A DNA stretch of 64,000 nt. It comes from Betaproteobacteria bacterium. Its GTDB lineage: Bacteria > Pseudomonadota > Gammaproteobacteria > Burkholderiales > Casimicrobiaceae. Below are positions 18,614-27,701 of the stretch, piece after piece. Below the pieces are notes generated by a model, which worked only from the letters and a program-made list of their open reading frames with translations, had not been told where the DNA came from and did not search any database. The stretch spans positions 1 to 64,000 of the forward strand of contig JACPUX010000035.1 in NCBI GenBank assembly GCA_016192065.1, in the 5' to 3' direction. Position 1 is the first letter of the stretch. Every line of letters begins with the position of its first letter. A program made the position numbers and the translations under genes.

Positions 18614-21460
18614 TCACCCACACGCCCCCACCGCGCCGCAACTGGTGCAGAACTCGCAACCGTCCTTGCGAATCACGGTGGCGTTGCCGCACTCCTTGCA
18701 CGCCTTGCCGGCGAGGACGATTTGTTCGGGTTTGCGCCGCTCGGGAGCGGCCAAGACACCCATGGCGCGCACCGGCTCGCCGAGGTCGTTGAGTACCCCC
18801 AGCATGGCGTAACGATGCAGGATGAGCTGGGCGATGTAGGCAATGGTGCTGGGGAAATTCTGCTGCTTGTCGGCGCCGGGCACACGGGCCATGAAGTCCC
18901 CCAGGGGCTCGGCGTAATTCAGGAGCTTCTTGAGCTTCATGCCGATCCAGGCGGGATCGATCACCCTCATGTCGAGCGAGAGCACTTTGCACAAACCGTC
19001 GAGCGCCCTCGGATAGTCGCCGGACATCCACATTGCATAGGGGCGGCGGCTGCCGTCGGGCATCAAGAGTTCCTTGAGGCCCAGCACGAAATCGTCGCCG
19101 GTGGCGGGGTTCACCACGTCGACGGTCCAGGACATGGTGCCGTCGGTACCGGTCTTGGGCTCGGTCTTGCAAAAGAGCGCATCCATTACCGGCGTGGGGC
19201 CGGTGTCATCGGCCAAGGCGCCGAGTTCGTCACAGCGCCAGCGCACCAGGCGCGCCAGGCCGGCCACCAGGCTGGGCACGCGTACCGCCTCGCCGGTGGG
19301 CGGCATGGGCATCTCGAAAGCGTCGTCACCGCGCACCTTGGCCAGGGCATCGAGCTTGTATTTCAGCCAAGCGGTGTCGCGGGTGCGCATGTCCATGGAC
19401 AGCGTCTTGGCGATGGCGCCCAAACCGCGCGGTTGTTCGTTACCGTTGACCCAGACTTCGAAGGGGTGTGCCTTGCCATTTTGCACCTGGCTCACGAAGA
19501 CCGCGAACGAGCCCAGGGGGTGTTCGACCATCTCCGACACCCAGCCGATACTCCCCTTGGGCAGGGGCGGCCGGCTGGGCCACCGGAGGCTGCCCAGCAC
19601 CGGTTGCGGCGCGTTCTCGATGACGATGCGCTTGTCGGGGGCGGGCCATTGCAAATCGTTGGGTTGTTCGAGTTCCTTCTTCTTGCCCTTTTCCTCGGCC
19701 ACCAGCACCGCGCCGGTGACGTCATTGGGACGGTAGGTGGTGATGCCTTTCAGGCCGCGATGCCAGGCGTTGAAATAGAGATCCTTGAACTCTTCGAAGG
19801 GATAGTCTTCAGGCACGTTTACCGTTTTGGAAATAGCGGTGTCGATGAAGGGCGCGACCGCGGCGACCATTTCCAGGTGGTCGTTGGCGCTCATGTCCAG
19901 GGCGGTGACGAAATAGGGCGGGAGCGCGTCGACATCTCCGCCCTGCGCGCGGTAGAGCCGATAGGCGTGATCTTCGACACGGTATTCGCGGATGGTGCCG
20001 TCGGCCTCACGCTTCCGGCGGGTGTAGTACCACGAGAATGGCGGCTCGATGCCGTTCGAGGCGTTGTCGGCGAAAGCGAGCGAAATCGTGCCGGTGGGTG
20101 CGATCGACAGGAGGTGGCTGTTGCGCATGCCGTGCTGGCGAATAGCGGCCTTGATGTGCTCAGGCAGGCGGCTGGCGAAGTTCTCGCCGCTCAGATACCG
20201 CTCGGCATCGAACATCGGAAAGGGGCCTTTTTCCTTGGCCAGTTCCACACTTTCGAGATAGGCGGCGTCACGCATCGATTGGGCGATCTTGGCCGCCATC
20301 ACCCGGCCCTCGGGCGAATCGTAAGCCAGGCGCAACATCGGCAGCGCGTCCCCCAAACCGGTGAAACCGAGGCCGACGCGGCGCTTGGCCATGGCTTCGC
20401 GGCGCTGTTCGTCAAGCGGCCAGACGGTGACATCGAGCACATTGTCGAGCATACGAACGGCGTTGGCCACGATCGGCTCGAAGCGTTCAAAGGCGAAGCG
20501 CGCGTTCTCGCTGAACGGATATTCGACGAATCCCGCGAGGTTGATCGAACCGAGATCGCAGCAGCCGTAATCGGGCAGGGGTTGCTCGCCGCAAGGGTTG
20601 GTCGCTTCGATGGTTTCGCAGTAGTAGAGGTTGTTGTCGCAGTTGATGCGGTCGAGGAACAGCACTCCGGGTTCGGCGTGGTTGTATGTCGAAGCCATGA
20701 TCTGCGCCCAGATTTCGGCCGCCTTGACCCGGCGGTAGACCCAGGCGCCGTCGGCACGCTGGTAGGCGTCGGGGAAGGCGGGGCCGGGCGGCACCACATG
20801 CATCAGCTCCCAGTCGCCGTCGCTTTCCACGGCGCGCATGAAGGCATCGGTCACACCCACCGACATGTTGAAGTTCTTGAGCGACCCGTCGCGCTTGGCG
20901 TGGATAAATTCGATCACGTCCGGATGGGTCACCGAAAGCACGCCCATCTGCGCGCCCCGTCGCGCCCCAGCGGACTCCACGGTGCTGCAGCTCTGGTCGA
21001 AGACCCGCATGTAGGACACCGGGCCCGAGGCCGAGGAATCGGTGCCTTTGACATGCGCGCCGTGCGGCCGAATCTGGGAGAAGTCGTAGCCTACGCCGCC
21101 GCCGCGGCGCATGGTCTCCGCCGCTTGCTGCAGGGCAACGTAAATGCCCGGCTTGGTCTCGGCGAAACCGCTCACCGAATCGGCCACCGGCTGGACGAAA
21201 CAGTTGATAAGCGTAGCCTGCAAATCGGTACCGGCGGCCGAGTTGATGCGCCCACCGGGAATGAACCCCGCCTTCAGGGTGGCGAAGAAGACCTCGGTCC
21301 AGCGGGACCGATCGGCCTCGATTTCAGCCAAGGCGCGGGCGATGCGCGCGCGGATGTCGTCGGCGGTCCGCTCGGTGCCTTTGGCGTATTTCTCGAGCAG
21401 CACATCCTGGGTGACCTCCTGCGGCGGGAGCGTGGTCATGGGAGCGTCGTTCAACTTCAT
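18614..21460 (-). CDS. nrdJ: Adenosylcobalamin-dependent ribonucleoside-diphosphate reductase (class II)
   Basis: This enzyme makes deoxyribonucleotides with a cobalamin-generated thiyl radical, independent of oxygen. The 948-residue protein contains the N-terminal NCFVQP cysteine near residue 88, [11 protein letters not shown], the NPCGEQPL catalytic Asn-Cys-Glu motif near 290 and [10 protein letters not shown]. Two TSCPD-like domains follow, from about residues 655 and 800. The tail contains [18 protein letters not shown] and CGAVGACG, a zinc-like/redox-active cysteine region. The ATG has a GAGGAGGG element eight bases upstream. It is monocistronic here. Vitamin B12 supply genes are not in the window. 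Confidence 0.95.
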   Translation of the reverse strand: MKLNDAPMTTLPPQEVTQDVLLEKYAKGTERTADDIRARIARALAEIEADRSRWTEVFFATLKAGFIPGGRINSAAGTDLQATLINCFVQPVADSVSGFAETKPGIYVALQQAAETMRRGGGVGYDFSQIRPHGAHVKGTDSSASGPVSYMRVFDQSCSTVESAGARRGAQMGVLSVTHPDVIEFIHAKRDGSLKNFNMSVGVTDAFMRAVESDGDWELMHVVPPGPAFPDAYQRADGAWVYRRVKAAEIWAQIMASTYNHAEPGVLFLDRINCDNNLYYCETIEATNPCGEQPLPDYGCCDLGSINLAGFVEYPFSENARFAFERFEPIVANAVRMLDNVLDVTVWPLDEQRREAMAKRRVGLGFTGLGDALPMLRLAYDSPEGRVMAAKIAQSMRDAAYLESVELAKEKGPFPMFDAERYLSGENFASRLPEHIKAAIRQHGMRNSHLLSIAPTGTISLAFADNASNGIEPPFSWYYTRRKREADGTIREYRVEDHAYRLYRAQGGDVDALPPYFVTALDMSANDHLEMVAAVAPFIDTAISKTVNVPEDYPFEEFKDLYFNAWHRGLKGITTYRPNDVTGAVLVAEEKGKKKELEQPNDLQWPAPDKRIVIENAPQPVLGSLRWPSRPPLPKGSIGWVSEMVEHPLGSFAVFVSQVQNGKAHPFEVWVNGNEQPRGLGAIAKTLSMDMRTRDTAWLKYKLDALAKVRGDDAFEMPMPPTGEAVRVPSLVAGLARLVRWRCDELGALADDTGPTPVMDALFCKTEPKTGTDGTMSWTVDVVNPATGDDFVLGLKELLMPDGSRRPYAMWMSGDYPRALDGLCKVLSLDMRVIDPAWIGMKLKKLLNYAEPLGDFMARVPGADKQQNFPSTIAYIAQLILHRYAMLGVLNDLGEPVRAMGVLAAPERRKPEQIVLAGKACKECGNATVIRKDGCEFCTSCGAVGACG

Positions 21461-21602
21461 GGGGCTTGCCCTCCTCGTCGTCTTTTTGTGGGTCCCGTAT
21501 CCGGGATGCTTGCTTGGCGCCTTCTCGCCCTCCCGGGCCGGGGCACCGGTCTCCAGTCCCGATTGCGGCTGCGCTGGAAGCGTCTGGGCATTCGGAGGCG
21601 CT
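21461..21602 (-). promoter_or_regulatory. Structured 5' leader of nrdJ (possible nrdJ RNA motif)
   Basis: From the predicted start near 21596 to the nrdJ ATG is about 135 untranslated bases with strong dyads, including TCCCG/CGGGA around a four-base loop, GGCGCC, and GC-rich pairings upstream. A conserved structured RNA called the nrdJ motif has been described upstream of nrdJ genes in proteobacteria. I cannot match it base by base from memory. No convincing cobalamin riboswitch core is visible. Confidence 0.4.
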
Positions 21603-21632
21603 AGTGTAGACCCACAATATCTGGGGTGTAAA
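21603..21632 (-). promoter_or_regulatory. nrdJ promoter containing a candidate NrdR box
   Basis: On the minus strand TTTACA (21627-21632) and TACACT (21603-21608) are 18 bp apart. Between them, 21612-21627 reads CCACAATATCTGGGGT on the plus strand, close to the NrdR operator consensus ACACwATATnTnGTGT (central CACAATATCT intact). NrdR is the widespread ribonucleotide reductase repressor and typically binds within such promoters. A second box at the usual 31-32 bp distance was not found. Confidence 0.5.
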
Positions 21633-21822
21633 CCCCTTTGCGACCACGACTTATTGAGGAATGCTCATCACAGGTCGCGTGCCAGCCATGCCGTTCGCAT
21701 AAGGTCTTCAAACACTTGAACAATCACCGCCGCGGGTGCGGGTGACCGGCAATACTCCCCTGGCGAGCACGGCAACGGCAACCCTGAAGCCGGCCCGCCG
21801 GTGGTGTCATAGAGGGTGTAGG
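21633..21822. other. Gap between nrdJ promoter and a truncated secreted-protein gene
   Basis: No independent gene is seen. On the minus strand this stretch would extend the reading frame of the gene ending at 21823 by about 50 codons if a +1 frameshift occurs at an eight-base C/G run (21829-21836). That frame would end near 21668. Otherwise the region is featureless. Confidence 0.5.
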
Positions 21823-22257
21823 TCACCGCCCCCCCCAGGTGGTATGGACCCCTTGATTCGGCGTGTTCGGCGCTGGTACGTCGAGCAGCAGCGTCGCCGA
21901 GCTGATCGAAGCGAGGGCGCCCACCGGCAGACTAAACGCGGACCAGTTGCGCACGATTATATCGCCACCACTACAACTGTCGCTCGCTCCACACCGGCCG
22001 ACCAAGTAGTTGTTGGCCGCGCCGGCGCCATTGTTGGTACCACCCGGCGTTACCCAGCCCCGATTGGTCGCGGTGAGCGTGACCGGGCCAGTATTGGTTG
22101 CCAGTGAGAGCTGGGTGTCGCAACTAACTCCCGAGCAATTGGCCGCGGTTTGTGAATAGACGAACACCGCGGAGCTGGGTAGCGCTACCGCGCTGGAAGC
22201 GGCCCCCAGGGCAAGAACCAGGAAAAGACCCGTCCGTGCGTTCGATCGGAAAAGCAT
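21823..22257 (-). CDS. Small secreted protein of unknown function, possibly frameshifted
   Basis: The 144-residue product starts at an ATG with GGGAGG four bases upstream. A signal peptide (MLFRSNARTGLFLVLALG, cleavage near VALP-SS) is followed by a Ser/Thr/Gly/Asn-rich mature part. That part has two CxxxxC-like pairs: NCSGVSC and CGASDSC. I do not recognise the family. The C-terminus (VHTTWGGR) sits on an eight-G run; one extra base would continue into AVTYTLYDTTGGP, which looks like natural sequence. The gene may be a truncated remnant, a phase-variable locus, or carry a sequencing error. Confidence 0.6.
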   Translation of the reverse strand: MLFRSNARTGLFLVLALGAASSAVALPSSAVFVYSQTAANCSGVSCDTQLSLATNTGPVTLTATNRGWVTPGGTNNGAGAANNYLVGRCGASDSCSGGDIIVRNWSAFSLPVGALASISSATLLLDVPAPNTPNQGVHTTWGGR

Positions 22258-22366
22258 GTTGCCTCCCTTGGTCGTAGTTGAACTTTCCCCCGCACACCAC
22301 CGCCCTCGGATCGAGGTCAAGCAAGGATCCCCGCTTGACGAATGCCAGGCGAGGACCTACGTCATT

Positions 22367-22395
22367 TTCGACGCAATTGCGCAAGCTGCTACAAT
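22367..22395 (+). promoter_or_regulatory. Candidate promoter of the plus-strand glycan genes
   Basis: TTCGAC (22367-22372) and TACAAT (22390-22395) are 17 bp apart. The -10 is good and the -35 weak. It lies about 60 bases before the first glycosyltransferase ATG, in an otherwise gene-free divergent gap. Confidence 0.4.
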
Positions 22396-22454
22396 GACAC
22401 CCGCATTTTCGTGTCCCTTCCTTCGCCCGCGCTCCAGTTCGGTATGCAATCCCA

Positions 22455-23570
22455 ATGAAGATCGCCATCGTCCATGAATGGCTGGACACCTGGGCAGGGT
22501 CCGAGCAGGTCCTCGCGCAGATGTTGCAAGTGTTTCCGGACGCCGAATTGTTCGCGGTGGTGGACTTCCTTGCCGGGGCGCAGCGGGCGCGGCTCGGTGG
22601 GCGCACGGCGACGACTACCTTCCTTCAGCAGCTTCCCTGGACACGGCGGCATTTCCGCAAATACCTGCCGCTGATGCCCTTGGCGATCGAACAGCTCGAC
22701 CTGCGGGGCTATGATCTGGTGATTTCGAACTCGCACGCTGTCGCCAAGGGCGTGATCACCGGCCCGGACCAGTTGCACCTATGCTATTGCTATTCCCCTC
22801 CGCGCTACGCCTGGGACATGCAGGACCTCTATCTCGGTCGCGGCGGCTGGATCAGGAAGTATCTCTTGCACCGCTTTCGCCTGTGGGACGTAGCAGCCGG
22901 GCAGCGCCCGGATCTTTTTTTCGCCATCTCCCACTTCATCGCCGGACGTATCGAGAAGTGTTACCGGCGCGCCGCCGAGGTCTTGTATCCGCCGCTCGAC
23001 ACCGCGTGGTTCACTCCGGGAGGCGAGCGGGCCAGTCATTACTTCACGCATTCGCGGCTGGTGCCCTATAAGCGCATCGACATCCTGGTCGAGGCCTTTC
23101 GCGCGCTCCCCGAACAAGAGCTCAGGATCGCTGGCGAAGGCCCGGAACGCGCTCGTCTCGAAAGAGGTGCGCCGGGCAACGTGCGCTTCCTGGGCCATCT
23201 CGCCGACGAAGCCCTGCGCGAGGAACTGCGCACGGCGCGGGCCTTTCTGTTCGCCGCCGAAGAGGACTTCGGCCTCGCCCCGCTTGAGGCCCAGGCCTGC
23301 GGCACACCAGTGATCGCCTACGGACGGGGCGGGGTATGGGAGACCCTGGGTCAGGCGCCGGGTTGCTCCTTCTTCACGGCCCAAGAGCCGGCCAGCATCG
23401 CGGTCGCAGTCAGGGCCTTTGAGCAGGCCCCTTCGCTCCCCGAGGCTCAGGTCTGTCGAGACAACGTTCTGCGCTTCAGCGAAGAGCAGTTCCGCAGTGC
23501 CTTTCGGCGCGAGGTCGAAGCCGCTTGGCAGGCGTGGCGCTCCAGGGCGCAAGGGAACCGGCAGCCATGA
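22455..23570 (+). CDS. Glycosyltransferase family 4 (WbaZ/mannosyltransferase-like)
   Basis: A 371-residue GT-B enzyme expected to add a sugar from a nucleotide donor to a lipid-linked glycan at the inner face of the membrane. The N-terminus MKIAIVHEWLDTWAGSEQV is typical of this subgroup. The C-terminal donor-binding half has SRLVPYKRIDILVEAF, AGEGPERARLE, and the family EX7E-type motif in EEDFGLAPLEAQACGTPVIAY. It opens the glycan island, and its stop overlaps the next gene (ATGA). The sugar cannot be deduced. Confidence 0.9.
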   Translation: MKIAIVHEWLDTWAGSEQVLAQMLQVFPDAELFAVVDFLAGAQRARLGGRTATTTFLQQLPWTRRHFRKYLPLMPLAIEQLDLRGYDLVISNSHAVAKGVITGPDQLHLCYCYSPPRYAWDMQDLYLGRGGWIRKYLLHRFRLWDVAAGQRPDLFFAISHFIAGRIEKCYRRAAEVLYPPLDTAWFTPGGERASHYFTHSRLVPYKRIDILVEAFRALPEQELRIAGEGPERARLERGAPGNVRFLGHLADEALREELRTARAFLFAAEEDFGLAPLEAQACGTPVIAYGRGGVWETLGQAPGCSFFTAQEPASIAVAVRAFEQAPSLPEAQVCRDNVLRFSEEQFRSAFRREVEAAWQAWRSRAQGNRQP

Positions 23571-24961
23571 ACCGTTCGCTGCTCAAGCCCCACGCGAGCC
23601 TGCTCGAAGGCTTGATGCATTTCGTCGATCCGCTCTGCGTGCTTGCCGCCGGACTCCTTGCACATTACCTGCACTTCCTCGACTTCGATTTGCCGGCGCG
23701 TTACGTCTGGGCGGTGCTCGCCCTGACCATGTTGTGCGCACTGCTCTTTCCGCGTTTCGAACTCTACCGCCCGCGCCGGGGCGAGAGTTTCGCCATGGAA
23801 ATCCGTGATCTGGCCCGCGCCTGGATCAGCGCCGGACTGGTCCTCGCCGCGCTGCTCTTCGCCACCCAGCTCGCCATCCAGTTCTCGCGCCTGTGGGTCG
23901 CCTACCTCATGCTCTTCGGCTTTTGCCTTCAGGTGGGGACCCGGGGCCTGCTGCGCCTCGGTCTGCGTTTGGCGCGGCAGCAGGGCTACAACCTTCGCCA
24001 TGTGTTCATCGCCGGGGCCGGTAGATTGGGCGCGGAACTGGCAACCCAGGTGACGCGACAGCCCAGCACCGGCTTCCATGTCAGTGCCTTCTATGACGAT
24101 GACCCTGCACTGGCCGAAAAGGAAGTCGCGGGAGTGCCGGTCCTGGGCAACCTCGACCAATTGATCGCCGACCTCGATCAGCGCGCTCCTGATCAAGTCT
24201 GGATCGCGCTGCCGCTGCGCGCCGAGCAGCGCATACGCTGGCTGCTCGACGCCCTGCGCGAACACTCGGTACAGGTTTCCTTTGTGCCCGACATTCACGG
24301 CTTCCACCTGCTGCACCATTCGGTCACCGAAGTGGCCGGCGTTCCCTTCCTCAACCTCACCCAATCTCCCATCCAAGGATGGCACCGCGGCGTCAAGCGC
24401 GCCGAGGATCTGCTGCTCACGGTGCCGGCCTTGATCATGCTGGCGCCGATCATGCTGGTGATTGCCCTGGCAGTAAAACTGAGCTCTCCTGGACCGATTT
24501 TCTATCGGCAGGAACGCGTGACCTGGAACGGCGGCCGATTCACCATGCTCAAGTTCCGCACCATGCCGCTTGATGCCGAAGCCAGCTCCGGCCCGGTTTG
24601 GGCGAGGCCCGGGGAGCAACGCGCCACGCCCTTGGGAACATGCCTGAGGCGCTTGAGCCTGGATGAACTGCCGCAGCTCCTCAACGTGCTCGCCGGGGAA
24701 ATGTCGCTGGTCGGCCCACGGCCAGAGCGCCCGGAGTTCGTCGCCAGCTTTCGCCGCGAAATTCCCGGCTATATGCAAAAGCACCTGGTGAAAGCCGGAA
24801 TCACCGGCTGGGCGCAAGTGAACGACCTACGCGGCAGCTCCGACCTGCGAAAGCGGATACAATACGATCTCTATTACATCGACAATTGGTCGGTGTGGTT
24901 TGATCTGCGCATTCTGGCGCTCACCTTGCTCAGTGTCTGGCGCAGTCGCAATGCCTGCTGA
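23567..24961 (+). CDS. Undecaprenyl-phosphate sugar phosphotransferase (WcaJ-like, initiating)
   Basis: This polyprenyl-phosphate glycosyl-1-phosphate transferase would start repeat-unit synthesis by moving a sugar-1-phosphate to undecaprenyl phosphate. The 464-residue protein has four or so N-terminal membrane helices and a CoA-binding-like/Rossmann domain with FIAGAGRLGAEL near residue 145. One more helix precedes the C-terminal catalytic domain with KRAEDLLL, SPGPIFYRQERV, MLKFRTM, LDELPQLLNVL and GPRPERPEF. These fit the WcaJ/WbaP class; glucose-1-phosphate is the usual substrate of WcaJ. The upstream extension from 23525 overlaps the GT4 gene and is not needed. Confidence 0.92.
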   Translation: MNRSLLKPHASLLEGLMHFVDPLCVLAAGLLAHYLHFLDFDLPARYVWAVLALTMLCALLFPRFELYRPRRGESFAMEIRDLARAWISAGLVLAALLFATQLAIQFSRLWVAYLMLFGFCLQVGTRGLLRLGLRLARQQGYNLRHVFIAGAGRLGAELATQVTRQPSTGFHVSAFYDDDPALAEKEVAGVPVLGNLDQLIADLDQRAPDQVWIALPLRAEQRIRWLLDALREHSVQVSFVPDIHGFHLLHHSVTEVAGVPFLNLTQSPIQGWHRGVKRAEDLLLTVPALIMLAPIMLVIALAVKLSSPGPIFYRQERVTWNGGRFTMLKFRTMPLDAEASSGPVWARPGEQRATPLGTCLRRLSLDELPQLLNVLAGEMSLVGPRPERPEFVASFRREIPGYMQKHLVKAGITGWAQVNDLRGSSDLRKRIQYDLYYIDNWSVWFDLRILALTLLSVWRSRNAC

Positions 24962-25061
24962 GGGGTTGGGACAGTTTGGGCAGGCGCATCGCGCCCTGGG
25001 TTCGTGTTCGCTGGGCGCACCGACGATACGCGCCATCCTTCACCAACTCGCTGCTTAGCCG

Positions 25062-26276
25062 ATGGTCCAATACTCGCGCTTTGACGCCCTCGCCGCGTTT
25101 CTGAACCGACCTGTGGGTTCGGAAGGGCCGCAATCGTGGAAGCTCGCGCTCGCCTGTTTCGGCATCGCCTTGTTGCTGTGCGGACTGGGTTTCTTGGCGC
25201 TCACCCTGCCTTTTCCCTGGACCAGCGATCAAGCCGTGCGCCACTGGGGAGCGGCGGAGATGACCCTCAGTCGCGGGGTCGGCGGGCGCACCGAAAGCGG
25301 CTTGATCGTGCGCGATACCGACGCCACCGGTATCGCCATCATTTCGTTGGCGCCGCCTCCCTTTCGCGCCCAGGGGTATCGCCAAGTCACCTGGACGGTC
25401 GAAGGCAGCGGGCCCGACGTTTCCGCCGCCCTGCTCTGGCGCAACGACTACAAGCCGGCGGCCATGCACACCACGCAAATGCAGCCGCTCGGTCAAGACC
25501 GCTTTCGGGCCTGGGTGGCCGATGATCGCGACTGGATCGGCAAAGTCGCCGGTTTGGCCCTGGTGATCAAAGGCAAGCCGGCGCGCCCCTTGCGCATCAC
25601 GGCGATAGAGGTCTCGCCCCGCACCGCCGGGGAAGCGATTCGCGAACACGTTCATGCCTGGTTCAAGTTTGAGCCCTGGCACGGCTCGAGCATCAACAGT
25701 ATCGACGCCCGCGCGCCAGCGCTGCCGCTTCCTCCGTTCGCCGGGGCGGTGGTCCTGTGCGGTGTGCTGTGCTACGCCGTGCTCGCCTGGTTCATGCGGT
25801 GGCGACGGCAGTTCACGGTGTACTTCGGAATTTTTGGCCTCGCCTGGCTCATGGTGGACGGGCGCTGGCAGGTGTCGCTGATCGAGCAAACCCGTCTCTC
25901 GGCGGCCAGTTTCGCAAACAAGTCACTCGACGAAAAGCACCTCGCCGCTGAAGATGCCCCAGTCTACGCCTTCGCCGCCCGAGCGCGGGAGGTACTCCCC
26001 AAGGAGCCGGCGCGGCTCATCGTCACCGCCGAAGACGGTGCCCTGCGGGGCCGTCTGGCCTATTACCTGTTGCCGCATCGGGCGTTCTACGAAACCCGTG
26101 GCGGCGCCATGCCGCACCCCTCTGCGCTCAAGTCCGGCGATTTTGTGGTCGCCTTGTTCCGGCGCAATTTCCAGTTCAACCCGAGCGAGAACCTTCTCAA
26201 GTGGGATGACTACGCACCTATAGCCGCCGAGCTTTTGCTTCTGGACCAAGGTAATGCCGTGTTCAGGATCAAGTAG
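25062..26276 (+). CDS. Membrane protein of unknown function in the glycan island
   Basis: A 404-residue protein that I do not recognise. One hydrophobic segment lies at about residues 28-48. A predicted extracytoplasmic beta-rich domain follows to about 220, then two more hydrophobic segments near 226-245 and 252-268. The C-terminal part (to 404) looks soluble, with PARLIVTAEDGALRGRLAYYLLPHR. It is followed three bases later by the GT-C-like gene, so the two probably work together, for example in modifying or polymerising the glycan. It follows a 100-base gap without features. Confidence 0.6.
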   Translation: MVQYSRFDALAAFLNRPVGSEGPQSWKLALACFGIALLLCGLGFLALTLPFPWTSDQAVRHWGAAEMTLSRGVGGRTESGLIVRDTDATGIAIISLAPPPFRAQGYRQVTWTVEGSGPDVSAALLWRNDYKPAAMHTTQMQPLGQDRFRAWVADDRDWIGKVAGLALVIKGKPARPLRITAIEVSPRTAGEAIREHVHAWFKFEPWHGSSINSIDARAPALPLPPFAGAVVLCGVLCYAVLAWFMRWRRQFTVYFGIFGLAWLMVDGRWQVSLIEQTRLSAASFANKSLDEKHLAAEDAPVYAFAARAREVLPKEPARLIVTAEDGALRGRLAYYLLPHRAFYETRGGAMPHPSALKSGDFVVALFRRNFQFNPSENLLKWDDYAPIAAELLLLDQGNAVFRIK

Positions 26277-26279
26277 ACC

Positions 26280-27701
26280 ATGAGCGCCCTCCTGTTCGCC
26301 GTCCTCGGCGTGGCCCTGCCCTGGGCCTGTGGCGGGCTCATGCTCGCGGCCGCCTGGCCATCGGCACAAGGGCGGCCTTCCTGGCAACTGTCCGCCGCCT
26401 ATGGGTTCCCTTTGGGGATGATTACGCTGGTCTTGTGGATGAGTCTGCTGGCCGCCGCCGGCGTGCCCTTTTCGGTTTGGGCGGTCGGTTCAGCTCCGAG
26501 CACCTTGGGCCTGCTCGCGGTTTATGTTCTGCGAACCCGGCGCACCCAGGAGGCGAATGCGGATTTGGCTCCAGAGCGACTTGGCTGGCAGGCGCTGCCG
26601 CGCTGGGGGCAGGTACTCTGGTGGGCGCTCCTGGCGCTACTGCTGCTGCGCGGCGCTCAATTCCTCATGGAACTGCTCTGGCGGCCGAGTTTCGGCTGGG
26701 ACGCCTGGGCCCATTGGGCGACCAAGGCCAAAGTCTGGTATTCCCTGGGGACGATCGTGCCCTTCGGCAGCGCCGCCGAAGTGCTCGCCGATACCGCCGC
26801 CTATACCGACTCCAATCCGGGTTATCCCCGGGCAATACCCTTATTGCAGGTCTGGATGGCGCTTTGTGCCGGGCAATGGGATGACACCCTGATCAACCTG
26901 CCCTGGCTCGCTTTCGCCCTCGCCTTGGGCCTGGGCTTCTACGAGCAGGTTCGTGCCGCGGGCGCCGGACCTTTGTTTGCCATGGCGGCAAGCTACGCCT
27001 TACTCAGCCTGCCCTTCCTGGGCGTGCATGTGGCGTTGCCCGGGTACGCCGACTTGCCGCTGGCGGTCTTCATCGGCCTGGCGAGTTTCGCCTTCTGGCG
27101 CTGGTCGATGGAAAGGCGCTCCGGCCAGCTCATCCTCGCCCTTTTCTTGGCCGCAAGCAGCCCCATGATCAAGACACCGGGTTGGATTTGGCTGGGCCTG
27201 CTGCTCCCCGCGCTCCTTCCGGTCGTGTTGGGCGTACGCGGCTGGAAGGCGCTGCTGGGCCTTGGCGCAGCTGGCGCCACGGCATTGTTCCTGATGGCGC
27301 ACTACCACCCGCGGCTTCTCGGCTACGAACTGCACACCAATTTCCATCCGGTTGGGCAAGCGCTCTTGGAGACCACACTGGTGTTCAGCAATTGGCATCT
27401 GCTGTGGCTGGGCGCACCCCTGCTCGTTCTCGTCTCCTGGCGCGATCTCCTGAAACCGCCTGTGGCAGCGCTCACGGCCTACCTTGGTGGCGGTCTCGCC
27501 TTTCTTCTGGTGGTGTTCTTCTTCAGCAATGCCGCGCTTTGGGTCGCGGACTTTTCCACAGTCAATCGTGCCTTGCTGCACCTCGCGCCCACCCTGGTCT
27601 TCTATTGCGCCCTGCTCGCGTTGGGGCTGCGGGAACGGCTGCGCGCGGCACCCGCGACTGTCGCACCAACAACCGCTGAAGCTCCCCCTGCTCCCCAATG
27701 A
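26280..27701 (+). CDS. Polytopic GT-C-like membrane protein
   Basis: The 473-residue protein has about eleven hydrophobic segments. A loop after the third or fourth helix contains FGWDAWAHWATKAKVW, with an aspartate in the position of the DxD/ExD acid seen in GT-C glycosyltransferases. NPGYPRAIPLLQVWMAL and PLFLGVHVALPGYADLP-like regions resemble dolichyl- or polyprenyl-phosphate-dependent transferases. A polymerase or ligase role is also possible. The last 20 residues are Ala/Pro/Thr-rich. Its stop overlaps the next gene's start (ATGA). Confidence 0.65.
   Translation: MSALLFAVLGVALPWACGGLMLAAAWPSAQGRPSWQLSAAYGFPLGMITLVLWMSLLAAAGVPFSVWAVGSAPSTLGLLAVYVLRTRRTQEANADLAPERLGWQALPRWGQVLWWALLALLLLRGAQFLMELLWRPSFGWDAWAHWATKAKVWYSLGTIVPFGSAAEVLADTAAYTDSNPGYPRAIPLLQVWMALCAGQWDDTLINLPWLAFALALGLGFYEQVRAAGAGPLFAMAASYALLSLPFLGVHVALPGYADLPLAVFIGLASFAFWRWSMERRSGQLILALFLAASSPMIKTPGWIWLGLLLPALLPVVLGVRGWKALLGLGAAGATALFLMAHYHPRLLGYELHTNFHPVGQALLETTLVFSNWHLLWLGAPLLVLVSWRDLLKPPVAALTAYLGGGLAFLLVVFFFSNAALWVADFSTVNRALLHLAPTLVFYCALLALGLRERLRAAPATVAPTTAEAPPAPQ

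Noticed and set aside
18722-21604. A 960-codon open frame on the plus strand antisense to nrdJ
   Set aside because: It mirrors the high-GC codon pattern of nrdJ, has no family motifs and no ribosome-binding site; nrdJ itself is certain.
21461-21660. Cobalamin riboswitch upstream of nrdJ
   Set aside because: A GGAGACCGG stretch resembles the 3' part of the element, but the conserved B12-box core and kissing-loop regions are not visible.
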